DNA of 64,000 nucleotides from Paracoccaceae bacterium (GTDB lineage Bacteria > Pseudomonadota > Alphaproteobacteria > Rhodobacterales > Rhodobacteraceae), in NCBI GenBank assembly GCA_012270125.1, contig JAAXIY010000064.1, positions 32,295-96,294 on the forward strand, written 5' to 3'. The notes beneath the pieces are model-generated. The model had not been told where the DNA came from. It saw nothing but the letters and a program-made list of their open reading frames with translations, and did no database searches. Made by a program: the position numbers and the translations under genes. Shown here in pieces: positions 44,973-53,858 of this stretch. The stretch's first letter is position 1. Every line of letters starts with the position of its first letter.

Positions 44973-45203
44973 ATGAGCAAAACAGTTGAAAACGTCGATA
45001 ACTCAATGAGTCCAAGGCTTGCTGAAACTGAAACAAAAATTTCCTATCTAATGAAGGATATTGACGATTTGTCGGAAATAGTAACCAAGCAGGGGCGTGA
45101 ATTGGAAAAACTTACTAAACAAGTAAGCTTCTTAATGCAAAAAGAAAACGAGCGCGATGATTTGAGCGGCATTGTTCTAGGCGATAAGCCACCGCATTGG
45201 TGA
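44973..45203 (+). CDS. slyX: SlyX-family protein
   Basis: 76 residues from the ATG at 44973 (GAGAG upstream). The helix LAETETKISYLMKDIDDLSE and KQGRELEKLTKQVSFL forms a short coiled coil, and the protein ends KPPHW, close to the SlyX C-terminal PPHY. SlyX has no established function. It lies between the leuA regulatory region and a MORN-repeat gene. Confidence 0.82.
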   Translation: MSKTVENVDNSMSPRLAETETKISYLMKDIDDLSEIVTKQGRELEKLTKQVSFLMQKENERDDLSGIVLGDKPPHW

Positions 45204-45289
45204 TATATTCAAAACTAATGAAAGAAAACATTGTAACCGGCGTCTTCTGTTATTAGGTTAGGGCGTAAGATTTATGAGCAGGGACTTAA

Positions 45290-46693
45290 ATGATGAAATT
45301 TAGTCACATCGTCATTGTATTCATCACTTTTTTCGCAAGTGCTGGTATGGCTGTTTCGCAAACATCAAGTGGCACACAGGAATATGGTGACGGCGGCGCT
45401 TACGAGGGTGAGTTTTTAAATGGTTTGCCGCATGGCAATGGAACCTATGAATTACCCAACGGGTATCGCTATGTTGGCGAATGGTTTGAGGGTGAAATAA
45501 ACGGGCAGGGTGAAGCATTATTTCCAAATGGTTCAGTATACATTGGAAGTTTTGTAAAGGGTAAACCTGAGGGCAGTGGTAAAATTACCTTTACTGATGG
45601 TGGTACTTACGAGGGTGAGTGGGCGAACGGAAGTATAACGGGTGAGGGTTATGCCAAGTACGCCAATGGAACAACCTACCAAGGAACTTTTCTTGATGCG
45701 ATGCATGATGGAAAAGGAATTATGAAAAGCCCTGACGGCTACATTTATGATGGAACTTGGGAAAATGGAGTCAAACAAGGTAAGGCGACGGTAACTTATC
45801 CTGATGGATCGATTTATACTGGTGAAGTATCCCAGGGGCTCCGCGAAGGTTCTGGTCGGCTCGAAATGCCTGAAGGATTGGCCTATGAAGGGACATGGAA
45901 AGCAGGCGAGATTAATGGAGAAGGTAAATTATCTCAAAAAAATGGTGATGTTTACGTAGGTACTTTAGTTAATGGCCGCCGGGAAGGCTTGGGTAAGGTA
46001 ACTTACGCAAATGGTGATATTTATGAAGGAAACTTTGCCGATGATCAGCGCAGTGGGCAGGGAAAATTTATTGGTGCAGATGGCTATAAATATGAGGGAA
46101 GTTGGCAAGAAGGCCAGATAAAAGGCGAAGGTGAAGTCATATATCCTGACGGTTCTCGGTACGTTGGAACTTTTACAAATGGTCTAGCGGATGGCCTTGG
46201 TGAAATAATATATCCTGACGGTTCAAGTTATTCTGGCGAATGGGTTGCTGGTGTAATTGAAGGTAAAGGAAAAGCTTCTTATCCAAATAATGCGGTTTAT
46301 GAGGGCTTATTTCGTAATGCTATGTATCATGGGTATGGTGTGATGCGTTTTGAAAATGGTTATGTTTACGAAGGAAATTGGAAAGAAGGTAAGCGCAACG
46401 GGATTGGGAAGGCAACTTTCACAGATGGTATGATTTATGAAGGGGACTATTTGGATGGTCAACGTCACGGAATTGGTACAATTACTTTAGCCGATGGCTT
46501 TAAATACACTGGTGACTGGGAATATGGAGAGATTACTGGGGTTGGAGTTGCAACTTATGCCAACGGCGATGTTTATCAGGGTAGTTTTGTGAAAGGAAAA
46601 CGTCAGGGCAGGGGTACCATCAAGTTTGCTAGTGGCGACTCTGCTAGCGGAAAGTGGAATGACGGAGCGCTTGTTGAGACAGGTACAGACTAG
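45290..46693 (+). CDS. Secreted MORN-repeat protein (about 19 repeats)
   Basis: 467 residues: a Sec signal peptide (cleavage near GMAVSQ) followed by about 19 tandem 23-residue MORN units of the form PDGSxYxGxWxxGxxxGxGx, the last degenerate (SASGKWNDG). MORN repeats form an elongated beta-strand structure that binds lipids or proteins. Eukaryotic MORN proteins work at membranes; the bacterial secreted ones are mostly uncharacterised. Nothing but repeats is visible. It overlaps convergently with the photolyase-related gene by 4 bases. Periplasmic or outer-surface scaffolding is inference. Confidence 0.88.
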   Translation: MMKFSHIVIVFITFFASAGMAVSQTSSGTQEYGDGGAYEGEFLNGLPHGNGTYELPNGYRYVGEWFEGEINGQGEALFPNGSVYIGSFVKGKPEGSGKITFTDGGTYEGEWANGSITGEGYAKYANGTTYQGTFLDAMHDGKGIMKSPDGYIYDGTWENGVKQGKATVTYPDGSIYTGEVSQGLREGSGRLEMPEGLAYEGTWKAGEINGEGKLSQKNGDVYVGTLVNGRREGLGKVTYANGDIYEGNFADDQRSGQGKFIGADGYKYEGSWQEGQIKGEGEVIYPDGSRYVGTFTNGLADGLGEIIYPDGSSYSGEWVAGVIEGKGKASYPNNAVYEGLFRNAMYHGYGVMRFENGYVYEGNWKEGKRNGIGKATFTDGMIYEGDYLDGQRHGIGTITLADGFKYTGDWEYGEITGVGVATYANGDVYQGSFVKGKRQGRGTIKFASGDSASGKWNDGALVETGTD

Positions 46694-48204
46694 TTAAGCC
46701 CATTAAGAAATTCGTCAGCACTTTTGATGACGTTATTTTTATGATCCTCATTCATCCGGTCCCAGGTTCTATACATCTGCGCCATGCGTGGATTGCCCTG
46801 AAATTTATCCCTATTTCTGGAAAGAAAATGCCAATAAAGAGCATTGAATGGACAAGCGTCCTTCCCAACTTTTTCAGCAACCTTAAACTTACAAGATTTA
46901 CAGTAGTTAGACATCTTATTAATATAGGCTCCTGAGCTCACATATGGTTTCGATGCAACAACACCCCCGTCGGCAAACTGGCTCATCCCTATTGTATTAG
47001 GGGCCTCCACCCATTCAAACGCATCTATGTAGACTGATAAATACCATTCATGGATCTCATATGGTGATACACCAGTTAGTAATGCAAAGTTTCCAGTGAC
47101 CATTAATCTCTGAATATGGTGTGCATACGAGAACTCTTCTGTTTGTTTAACGCATTGATCCAAACAGTTAAGGCCACTTTCCTTACCCCAATAGAGAGAT
47201 GGCAATGGTCGGTTATGATCCAAATAGTTGTTTTGAGTGTAATTTGGGCCTTGGAGGAAATAAATTCCGCGAATGTATTCTCTCCAGCCAATAATTTGCC
47301 TGATAAAGCCCTCTACAGAGTTCAGTGGAGCTCTGCCGTCGAGAAAGGCCTTTTCTGCTTTTTTGCAAACGTCTAGCGGTTTTAGTAGCCCAATATTGAG
47401 ATAAGGTGAAATGATCGCATGAAACAAAAATGGTTGATCCATCATCATTGCATCTTGATAGGCTCCAAAATCTGGTAGTGCCTTATCTATGAAGTGATCT
47501 AATGCCTCCTCTGCTTGAGACTGTGTTGTAGCAAAATTAAAGTTAGCAATATTACCGAAATTTTCAGAAAACCTTTCAGACACTAAATCTATAACCGACT
47601 TCGTATGTTCCGTATTTGAGAAACATTTTGGTCCAGTATGTAAAACCGAGTCTGGTGCGGGTTTGCGGTTTTCTTGATCGTAATTCCACTTACCGCCTAC
47701 GGGTTTTTCGCCGTCCATTAACAAACCAGTTTTTCTCCGCATATCTCTGTAGAAATATTCCATGCGGAGCTGTTTTCGGCCTTCAGCCCAATCGTTAAAT
47801 TCGCTTATTTGAGAGATGAAACGGTTATCTTCTTTGAATTCAACAGTTAAAGGAACATTGGAGAGATCTTCTATAACTCTCCACTCATTTGGTTGGGTAA
47901 CAGTTACTTTACTACACTTAAATTGTTCTGCCCGGCGTATTAATTCCCCCGAAAGGCTCTGCGTATTTTGTGGATCATCAAAAAAACTGTATTCAACTCT
48001 ATACCCTAAACTTCTCAATTTATCACTAAAGGACCGCATGGCAGAAAAAATGAGGATAATTTTTTTGGGATGGTGGGCGACATAGCTGGCTTCTCCCAAT
48101 ACCTCGGCCATAATTATGACGTCTTTACCTGGGTCTAGTTCTCTTAGGGATGATATATCTTCGGTTAATTGGTCACCCAAAATTAAAATCAATTTTTCTA
48201 CCAA
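46690..48204 (-). CDS. Iron-sulfur photolyase-related protein (FeS-BCP type)
   Basis: 504 residues. The N-terminus LILILGDQLTEDISSL is the Rossmann antenna domain of the prokaryotic (6-4) photolyase group, and the C-terminal FAD domain ends with a [4Fe-4S] set: CKSC, then 12 residues, then CPFNALYWHF, matching the PhrB-type Cys spacing; the first ligand is in NCLDQC. PhrB of Agrobacterium repairs (6-4) photoproducts with blue light. This gene overlaps by 7 bases an upstream SDR gene on the same strand. Light-dependent DNA repair is the most likely role; a photoreceptor role is the alternative. Confidence 0.88.
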   Translation of the reverse strand: MVEKLILILGDQLTEDISSLRELDPGKDVIIMAEVLGEASYVAHHPKKIILIFSAMRSFSDKLRSLGYRVEYSFFDDPQNTQSLSGELIRRAEQFKCSKVTVTQPNEWRVIEDLSNVPLTVEFKEDNRFISQISEFNDWAEGRKQLRMEYFYRDMRRKTGLLMDGEKPVGGKWNYDQENRKPAPDSVLHTGPKCFSNTEHTKSVIDLVSERFSENFGNIANFNFATTQSQAEEALDHFIDKALPDFGAYQDAMMMDQPFLFHAIISPYLNIGLLKPLDVCKKAEKAFLDGRAPLNSVEGFIRQIIGWREYIRGIYFLQGPNYTQNNYLDHNRPLPSLYWGKESGLNCLDQCVKQTEEFSYAHHIQRLMVTGNFALLTGVSPYEIHEWYLSVYIDAFEWVEAPNTIGMSQFADGGVVASKPYVSSGAYINKMSNYCKSCKFKVAEKVGKDACPFNALYWHFLSRNRDKFQGNPRMAQMYRTWDRMNEDHKNNVIKSADEFLNGLN

Positions 48205-48863
48205 GGTACTGTTTTCCTATCCCAATCAAAAAATTGACCAGAGGACTCTGGTTTCAAAGAGTTTGCGAGGCCTAAAATATTTTTCGACGCATCTTCTGGG
48301 GAAACGGCAGGATGACGTCCAAGATATTTTTTAGTGAAGTTTGTTTTTACTGTTCCGGGATGAATAGCAACACATGTTAAATTTGGAAAAGATCGGGCAT
48401 ATTCGATGGCCGTAGTGCGGATATATTGATTTAAGGCAGCTTTTGCAGCTCTATAACTATACCAGCCTCCAAGATTATTATCGCCGATAGAACCCACACG
48501 TGCCGACAATACACCGATAAAGCAGTTTGAATTTTTGTCTATCAATCGCTTGATGTGCTTTAAAATAAGAGTAGGTCCTACAGCATTTGTAACAAACTGA
48601 TCGATTGCAGAATTGGAGGTGAACTGTCGAATAGTTTTTTCTGGCTCTGCTGCATTTACCACAAGCGCTCCCGTTGTAATAAATATCTGGTCGAAGGTAC
48701 CATCCAAAGACTCAATTGCCGAAACAATTTTGTTTTCGTCTGACAAATCTAGACCATCTTGGCTCCGAGAAAGCCCTGAAACAGAATGACCTTTAGCGAT
48801 ACACATCTTTTGTATGGCTGCGCCTATTCCGCCAGAATTTCCAAATATTAAAATACGTTTCAT
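48198..48863 (-). CDS. Short-chain dehydrogenase/reductase next to photolyase gene
   Basis: 221 residues from the ATG at 48863; a longer frame to 48998 is rejected because it has no conserved sequence and would overlap hisS. The Rossmann motif is FGNSGGIGAAIQKM, and the catalytic set includes SARVGSIGDN and YSYRAAK. It resembles SDRs of the C-factor type. Its stop overlaps the photolyase gene, so the two are co-transcribed; this SDR-photolyase pairing occurs in marine bacteria, but its purpose is unknown. It is divergent from hisS. Confidence 0.8.
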   Translation of the reverse strand: MKRILIFGNSGGIGAAIQKMCIAKGHSVSGLSRSQDGLDLSDENKIVSAIESLDGTFDQIFITTGALVVNAAEPEKTIRQFTSNSAIDQFVTNAVGPTLILKHIKRLIDKNSNCFIGVLSARVGSIGDNNLGGWYSYRAAKAALNQYIRTTAIEYARSFPNLTCVAIHPGTVKTNFTKKYLGRHPAVSPEDASKNILGLANSLKPESSGQFFDWDRKTVPW

Positions 48864-48977
48864 GTAAAATGAGGTAGTTGAATAAGTACAACATTCAAGA
48901 ATGTGATCTTGCATTGCTTGCTCATTTAATGGGAAATCGCTAGATGACTTATGAAGACATGCCGCAGGACATTTAAA

Positions 48978-50450
48978 ATGGCTAAAGATAAAAAACAAAT
49001 TAGACCAAAAGCTATTACGCCAAAAGGTTTTCGGGATTACTTTGGTTCTGACGTCACAGAACGAAACCAGATGTTACAGAAAATAGCTGAAATATATGAT
49101 AGTTATGGTTTTGAGGCTCTTGAAAGTTCCGCGGTAGAAACTGTAGAAGCACTTGGAAAATTTTTGCCTGATATAGATCAGCCAAACGAAGGCGTTTTTG
49201 CCTGGCAGGAAGATGATCAAGATTGGTTGGCACTTCGGTATGATTTGACAGCTCCTTTGGCACGAGTTTATGCGCAATACCGAAACGAACTTCCCACTCC
49301 GTATCGTCGGTATTCTATGGGCCCTGTATGGAGAAATGAGAAGCCTGGACCAGGCCGTTTCAGACAATTTTATCAATGTGATGCCGATACCGTGGGTTCG
49401 GCAAGTATAGCAGCAGATTCAGAAATTTGTATGCTGCTGTCAGACACTCTTGAATATGTAGGAATTTCGAAAGGTGACTACATAATAAAGGCAAATAACC
49501 GTAAAGTTCTAAATGGTGTACTTGAGAGTATGAATATTCAGGAAACATCAATAAGAGACGCGATACTTCGAACTGTCGACAAATTTGATAAAGTTGGAGA
49601 GAGTGGCATTAGGCAGCTACTTGGAAAAGGCAGACTTGATGCATCTGGGGCTTACATTGATGGAGTGGGTCTATCTGACACCGAAGCAGATGTTGTCGTA
49701 GCTTTCCTGACTTCCAAAGGCTCCAACATTGAAACAACACTCAGCAACTTAAAAAATTTAATTGGATCTTCTGAAATTGGATTAGAAGGTGTCAACGAAT
49801 TGGAAACAATGGCGGAACTTTTTGAAGCTGGTGGATACGGTAGTAGCAAGATATCAATTGATCCATCTGTAGTAAGGGGTTTGGGTTATTATACTGGCCC
49901 GGTTTATGAAGCTGAGCTTACCTTTGAAATTTTTGATGAAAAGGGAAGAAAAAGACAGTTTGGATCAGTTTCAGGCGGTGGGCGCTACGATGATCTGGTA
50001 AAGCGTTTTACAGGGCAATCCGTTCCTGCCACAGGTGTGTCGATAGGCGTGGATAGGCTTCTAGCTGCACTAAAAGAAAAGGGGCGTGTACGAGGTTCAG
50101 GTCTGGGCCCTGTCGTTGTTACTGTCATGGACCGAGATCGAATTGGGGATTATCAAGAGATAGTAACTGAATTACGGAATGCTGGAATACGTTCAGAAGT
50201 TTATCTTGGTAATCCTAAAAATTTTGGCAACCAATTAAAGTATGCAGACAATAGAGGTTCGCCCGCTGCGGTCATAGAGGGAACCGAGGAACGCGAGAGT
50301 GGAATAATTCAAATTAAAGATCTTATCCTAGGCAAAAAACTCTCTGAGGAAGCAACTTTGGAAGAATGGAAAGATAGGCCAAGTCAATTCACAGTTCGGC
50401 GGGACGAGCTTGTTCAAAAAATTAGAGAAATATTAAGTGCTTACGAGTAA
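48978..50450 (+). CDS. hisS: Histidyl-tRNA synthetase
   Basis: 490 residues from the ATG at 48978. Class II motifs are present: [23 protein letters not shown], motif 2 [20 protein letters not shown] and the histidine-specific [12 protein letters not shown]. The C-terminal anticodon-binding domain follows. It charges tRNA-His. It is followed by hisZ in a TAATG overlap and then hisG, so protein synthesis and histidine biosynthesis genes are linked. Confidence 0.96.
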   Translation: MAKDKKQIRPKAITPKGFRDYFGSDVTERNQMLQKIAEIYDSYGFEALESSAVETVEALGKFLPDIDQPNEGVFAWQEDDQDWLALRYDLTAPLARVYAQYRNELPTPYRRYSMGPVWRNEKPGPGRFRQFYQCDADTVGSASIAADSEICMLLSDTLEYVGISKGDYIIKANNRKVLNGVLESMNIQETSIRDAILRTVDKFDKVGESGIRQLLGKGRLDASGAYIDGVGLSDTEADVVVAFLTSKGSNIETTLSNLKNLIGSSEIGLEGVNELETMAELFEAGGYGSSKISIDPSVVRGLGYYTGPVYEAELTFEIFDEKGRKRQFGSVSGGGRYDDLVKRFTGQSVPATGVSIGVDRLLAALKEKGRVRGSGLGPVVVTVMDRDRIGDYQEIVTELRNAGIRSEVYLGNPKNFGNQLKYADNRGSPAAVIEGTEERESGIIQIKDLILGKKLSEEATLEEWKDRPSQFTVRRDELVQKIREILSAYE

Positions 50451-51538
50451 TGACAGTCCTAAAAGATATATCATTAGAAGCAAAAAATTTAGCGGCTATT
50501 TTTGAAGCAACTGGTGCAGAAGTCGTTGAGATGGACTTTTTGCAAATTTCTAATCTTTTACTTGATTTGTACGGAGAGGATATTCGCGGACGGGCTTTTA
50601 TAACTAATGACCCTGTTTATGGGGAAATGATGTTGAGGCCTGACTTTACCATACCAATTGTAGAGCAGCATATGGCAAATAATGTGTCACCTGCGCGTTA
50701 TACTTATTGTGGTAAAGTATTTAGAAGACAAGAAGAGTTTCCGGACCGCCCAAGAGAGTTTATGCAAGTAGGTTATGAAATATTTGATGGTGCTAATCCC
50801 GCAAAAGCTGATGCGGAAATTTTTTCTCTCGTTAATGATGCTCTCAGTGGCATAAAGGTAAGAATATCCACTGGCGATATTGGTATTTTAATGGCTGCTG
50901 TAAGTTCCTTGTCGACCACTGAAACACGTAAAAAGTCACTCCTCAGACACATCTGGCGCCCTCAACGTTTTAGAACGCTTTTGAACCAATTTTCAGGGTT
51001 ATCTTCAAAACCTCACCCTATTAAGGATGCTAAAGACTATAATAAAATAATTGATAAATTTGAAATTATTGGCTCGAGAAATGTTCAAGAAATAAAAGAA
51101 CGGTTGCAACAACTTAAGTCAGAACACGAAACAGCTCCAATAGACTCTGCAGAAGTTAAAATTTTAGACGATATATTATCTTTGAAAGATACAAGCAAAG
51201 TAGCTTTGAGCTATCTGGAAAAAGTATCAAAAAAAATGCCAGGTATAGAAAAGACAGTAGATAATTTTGCCAAGCGATTAGATTTTTTAGAAAACAATGG
51301 CGTTAACGTAGATCTTTTAGATTTTGAGGGCTCCTATGGGCGAACATCTATGGAATACTATGATGGATTTGTATTTGGATTTTACTCAGAAACTCATAAA
51401 GATCTAGCGCCGGTGGCCACCGGTGGTCGCTATGACGCGCTTACTGAGAGAATGGGACAAGGCAAAAGGATACCAGCAGTTGGAGCGGTTTTGAGGCCTG
51501 ACCTCACCCTTTTATTAAGGGGAAACGAGCATGATTAG
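50450..51538 (+). CDS. hisZ: ATP phosphoribosyltransferase regulatory subunit HisZ
   Basis: 362 residues, a HisS paralogue lacking the anticodon domain. It keeps class II features such as RPDFTIPIVEQH, VFRRQEEFPDRPREFMQVG and a late ATGGRYDALT block, but not the full catalytic motif set. HisZ partners short-form HisG and is needed for its activity and feedback control. It starts in TAATG with hisS and overlaps hisG by 8 bases. Confidence 0.92.
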   Translation: MTVLKDISLEAKNLAAIFEATGAEVVEMDFLQISNLLLDLYGEDIRGRAFITNDPVYGEMMLRPDFTIPIVEQHMANNVSPARYTYCGKVFRRQEEFPDRPREFMQVGYEIFDGANPAKADAEIFSLVNDALSGIKVRISTGDIGILMAAVSSLSTTETRKKSLLRHIWRPQRFRTLLNQFSGLSSKPHPIKDAKDYNKIIDKFEIIGSRNVQEIKERLQQLKSEHETAPIDSAEVKILDDILSLKDTSKVALSYLEKVSKKMPGIEKTVDNFAKRLDFLENNGVNVDLLDFEGSYGRTSMEYYDGFVFGFYSETHKDLAPVATGGRYDALTERMGQGKRIPAVGAVLRPDLTLLLRGNEHD

Positions 51539-52220
51539 ATTGGGTATACCCTCAAAAGGTCGACTAATGGGTCAAACTTTTGATTGGTTTTCAGAGCGCG
51601 GAATTAACTTAGTTCGAAGTGAGTCAGACCGAGAGTATGCAGGGCATATTGAGGGTATAAAAAACGTTCAGCTTATTTTTTTATCGGCTAGTGAGATCCC
51701 GCGAGAACTTTCTTCTGGTCGATTGCATTTTGGAGTTACTGGAACTGACGTTATTCAAGAAAAATTGGTTGGATTTAATCGCCTGGTTGACCCTGTTTCA
51801 GAGCTAGGTTTTGGATTTGCAGATTTGATTATTGCGGTCCCGAGCTTCTGGGTTGACGTGGAAACTTTAGATGATTTGGATGCTGTTGCGGCACAGTTCA
51901 GATATAAACATGGTTATCGCTTACGCATTGCAACTAAATACCACAGATTGCTTAGGGAATTTCTAATGAAAGCAGGTGTAGCAGACTATCAAATTGTTGA
52001 TAGTCAGGGTGCTACTGAGGGTGCAGTAAAAAATGGTTTAGCTGAGGCCATTGCTGACATAACTTCGACTGGCAATACTTTAAAGGCAAATCATCTTAAA
52101 ATTTTATCAGATGGTTTAATACTTAAATCACAAGCAACGCTTTTTAAGTCTCTCTCGGCAGAGTTTTCTCAAGAGGAAAGCCAGATTGCTAATTTATTGA
52201 TAGAGAAATTGTCTACATGA
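51531..52220 (+). CDS. hisG: ATP phosphoribosyltransferase, short form
   Basis: 229 residues without the C-terminal regulatory domain, as expected with HisZ. Family sequence includes LGIPSKGRLM and the phosphoribosyl-pyrophosphate site IVDSQGATEGAVKNGLAEAI. It catalyses the first committed step of histidine synthesis. Three-gene order hisS-hisZ-hisG is typical of alphaproteobacteria. Confidence 0.94.
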   Translation: MIRLGIPSKGRLMGQTFDWFSERGINLVRSESDREYAGHIEGIKNVQLIFLSASEIPRELSSGRLHFGVTGTDVIQEKLVGFNRLVDPVSELGFGFADLIIAVPSFWVDVETLDDLDAVAAQFRYKHGYRLRIATKYHRLLREFLMKAGVADYQIVDSQGATEGAVKNGLAEAIADITSTGNTLKANHLKILSDGLILKSQATLFKSLSAEFSQEESQIANLLIEKLST

Positions 52221-52255
52221 ATTTAAAAAGTGATCGACTAGTTTTGTATATCTTT

Positions 52256-53149
52256 TTAATAGGCTGCTAGATCTTCAGAAATCGTGACGCTACCAGAAAA
52301 CTTAGCTAAAATTCGACTGACGTATTTTGCATCTTCTTCAGCACTTTTTGTAATGAAAGGGATATGGACCGCCACCACTTTTTTAACACCCGCCCTTGAT
52401 GCAAGTTGGCCTAAATCTTCGGGTGTAAGGTGATGTTCGTCAAAATGTTGCCGCATCTGAAGTAACGCATGATCCGACATGTCCGGGTTTGTAGCACGCA
52501 GTCGATTTATAACAAGCTCTGTGTCAAAAAGCTCCCCCACTAATAGATCGGCATTTTTAGCGAATTCTTCAAGTGCTAGGCACGGTCCTGTATCGCCCGT
52601 GAAAACCATTGATCTATCAGGTGCATCGAACCTGTAAGAAAGAGATATAGGTCCTTGCTTACCGAATTGATCCTCTGGGCGGTAATGTGTGTTTTCGCAG
52701 CAAGAGATACGTATGTCATCGATGTAAAGAATTTCGCCTGGCTGTATATCTCGACTATTAATAAAGTCGCGTGGGTGTGGTAGTGTTTGGCCTGGCACGC
52801 TAAAACCAGTCGCTTGTGGAATGTCACAGGCAGCAATGAGATGATCTAGTATTTTACTGGTTCCTGGGGGACCGTAAATATTCATTGGCTGATGTCGGTG
52901 CATCATCATATTGAGACCAAGACAGGCGAATAGGCTGCCGATATGATCGAAATGATGATGTGTTATAAAAAGTTCACGCACCTGCTTTAGGTCAAAACCT
53001 GCTCGCCTTAGCTGCTGGAAAGCGCCCTCTCCGCAATCTACAAGAATTGTTCCGCCTTCGTAAGCAATGGCGTGCGCAGGGGGCATCCGGTAAGGTTTAG
53101 GGGTGGGACCTCCCGCAGTTCCAAGCGTGATAAATTTTGTTTTGGACAT
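52256..53149 (-). CDS. Metallo-beta-lactamase-fold hydrolase (RNase Z/PhnP-like)
   Basis: 297 residues. The metal motif THHHFDHIGS lies at about residues 62-72, FTGDTG carries the bridging aspartate, and VAVHIPF the late histidine. The start LGTAGGPTPKPYRMPPAHAI is typical of the arylsulfatase/RNase Z-like group. Substrate is unknown; phosphodiester or ester hydrolysis is likely. It stands alone between hisG and DUF1489. Confidence 0.83.
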   Translation of the reverse strand: MSKTKFITLGTAGGPTPKPYRMPPAHAIAYEGGTILVDCGEGAFQQLRRAGFDLKQVRELFITHHHFDHIGSLFACLGLNMMMHRHQPMNIYGPPGTSKILDHLIAACDIPQATGFSVPGQTLPHPRDFINSRDIQPGEILYIDDIRISCCENTHYRPEDQFGKQGPISLSYRFDAPDRSMVFTGDTGPCLALEEFAKNADLLVGELFDTELVINRLRATNPDMSDHALLQMRQHFDEHHLTPEDLGQLASRAGVKKVVAVHIPFITKSAEEDAKYVSRILAKFSGSVTISEDLAAY

Positions 53150-53304
53150 CGATTTATATTTACATAGGAAGGCTTCTAGATCACAATTCTCAGTCTATCT
53201 TGTTCAAACTACCTCAAATTTGCAAGGCCAAGAAACTGAAACGCAGATTTTACCAAAGTGAAATAGAAGCAAGTAATGATTAATCTCTAGCTTGTCGCTT
53301 AAAA

Positions 53305-53736
53305 TTAAATCACGCCTATGTCAGCAAGCGCTCCTGCTAAAGATGGAGGTAAGGGCTCTTCATTTTGACGCATGGCATTTAAGTCACTGGGTGAGTCTGT
53401 TGGGTTGAGATATCGCCACCCCTGAAATGCACGCCTGTTTGCGATCGTGGTTAAAATTAAATTTTTATCCAGAACAATTGCGCATCTACGTATTCCATCA
53501 TTACCAATGATTTCATCAAGACGAATTATCTTTTGCCTACATTGAATTTGGCCTTTAATTACCCAGTAAATAGAACCGCCATTGGTAATTTCTTTTTCGC
53601 GCTTTGGCCACATACGAGTTACATGACGGGGGCAACCGTCTTCTCCTTTCGCTCTGGGATTTTTCTGCCACGCAACAAGATCAGAAACAGTTTGCGATCC
53701 TACGCTTAATTTTACCAAATTTACATATTCACTCAT
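53305..53736 (-). CDS. DUF1489-family protein
   Basis: 143 residues. The sequence NLVKLSVGSQTVSDLVAWQ, TRMWPKREKEI and RRAFQGWRYL matches the alphaproteobacterial DUF1489 family as I recall it. The function is unknown. There is no signal peptide or membrane segment, so it should be cytoplasmic. It is divergent from nrdJ with a 122-base gap, which holds no recognisable B12 riboswitch. Confidence 0.72.
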   Translation of the reverse strand: MSEYVNLVKLSVGSQTVSDLVAWQKNPRAKGEDGCPRHVTRMWPKREKEITNGGSIYWVIKGQIQCRQKIIRLDEIIGNDGIRRCAIVLDKNLILTTIANRRAFQGWRYLNPTDSPSDLNAMRQNEEPLPPSLAGALADIGVI

Positions 53737-53858
53737 AATATTTCCCAGGCTTACCTAAACGATAGTGCCATTACCAAAACTAGCAAGTTGACCAAGAGGG
53801 TTCAAAATACTAAAGTGTCTGCCTACCGTTCTTAAGATTTTCTATCAAGGGTTTTTAA

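Noticed and set aside
45290..46693. Regular 69-base repeats as a CRISPR array
   Set aside because: The repeats are in frame and encode MORN units; there are no unique spacers.
48864..48998. Longer N-terminus for the SDR beside hisS
   Set aside because: The extension is not SDR-like and would overlap the hisS start.
53737..53858. B12 riboswitch before nrdJ
   Set aside because: The gap is only 122 bases and lacks the conserved B12-box pattern.
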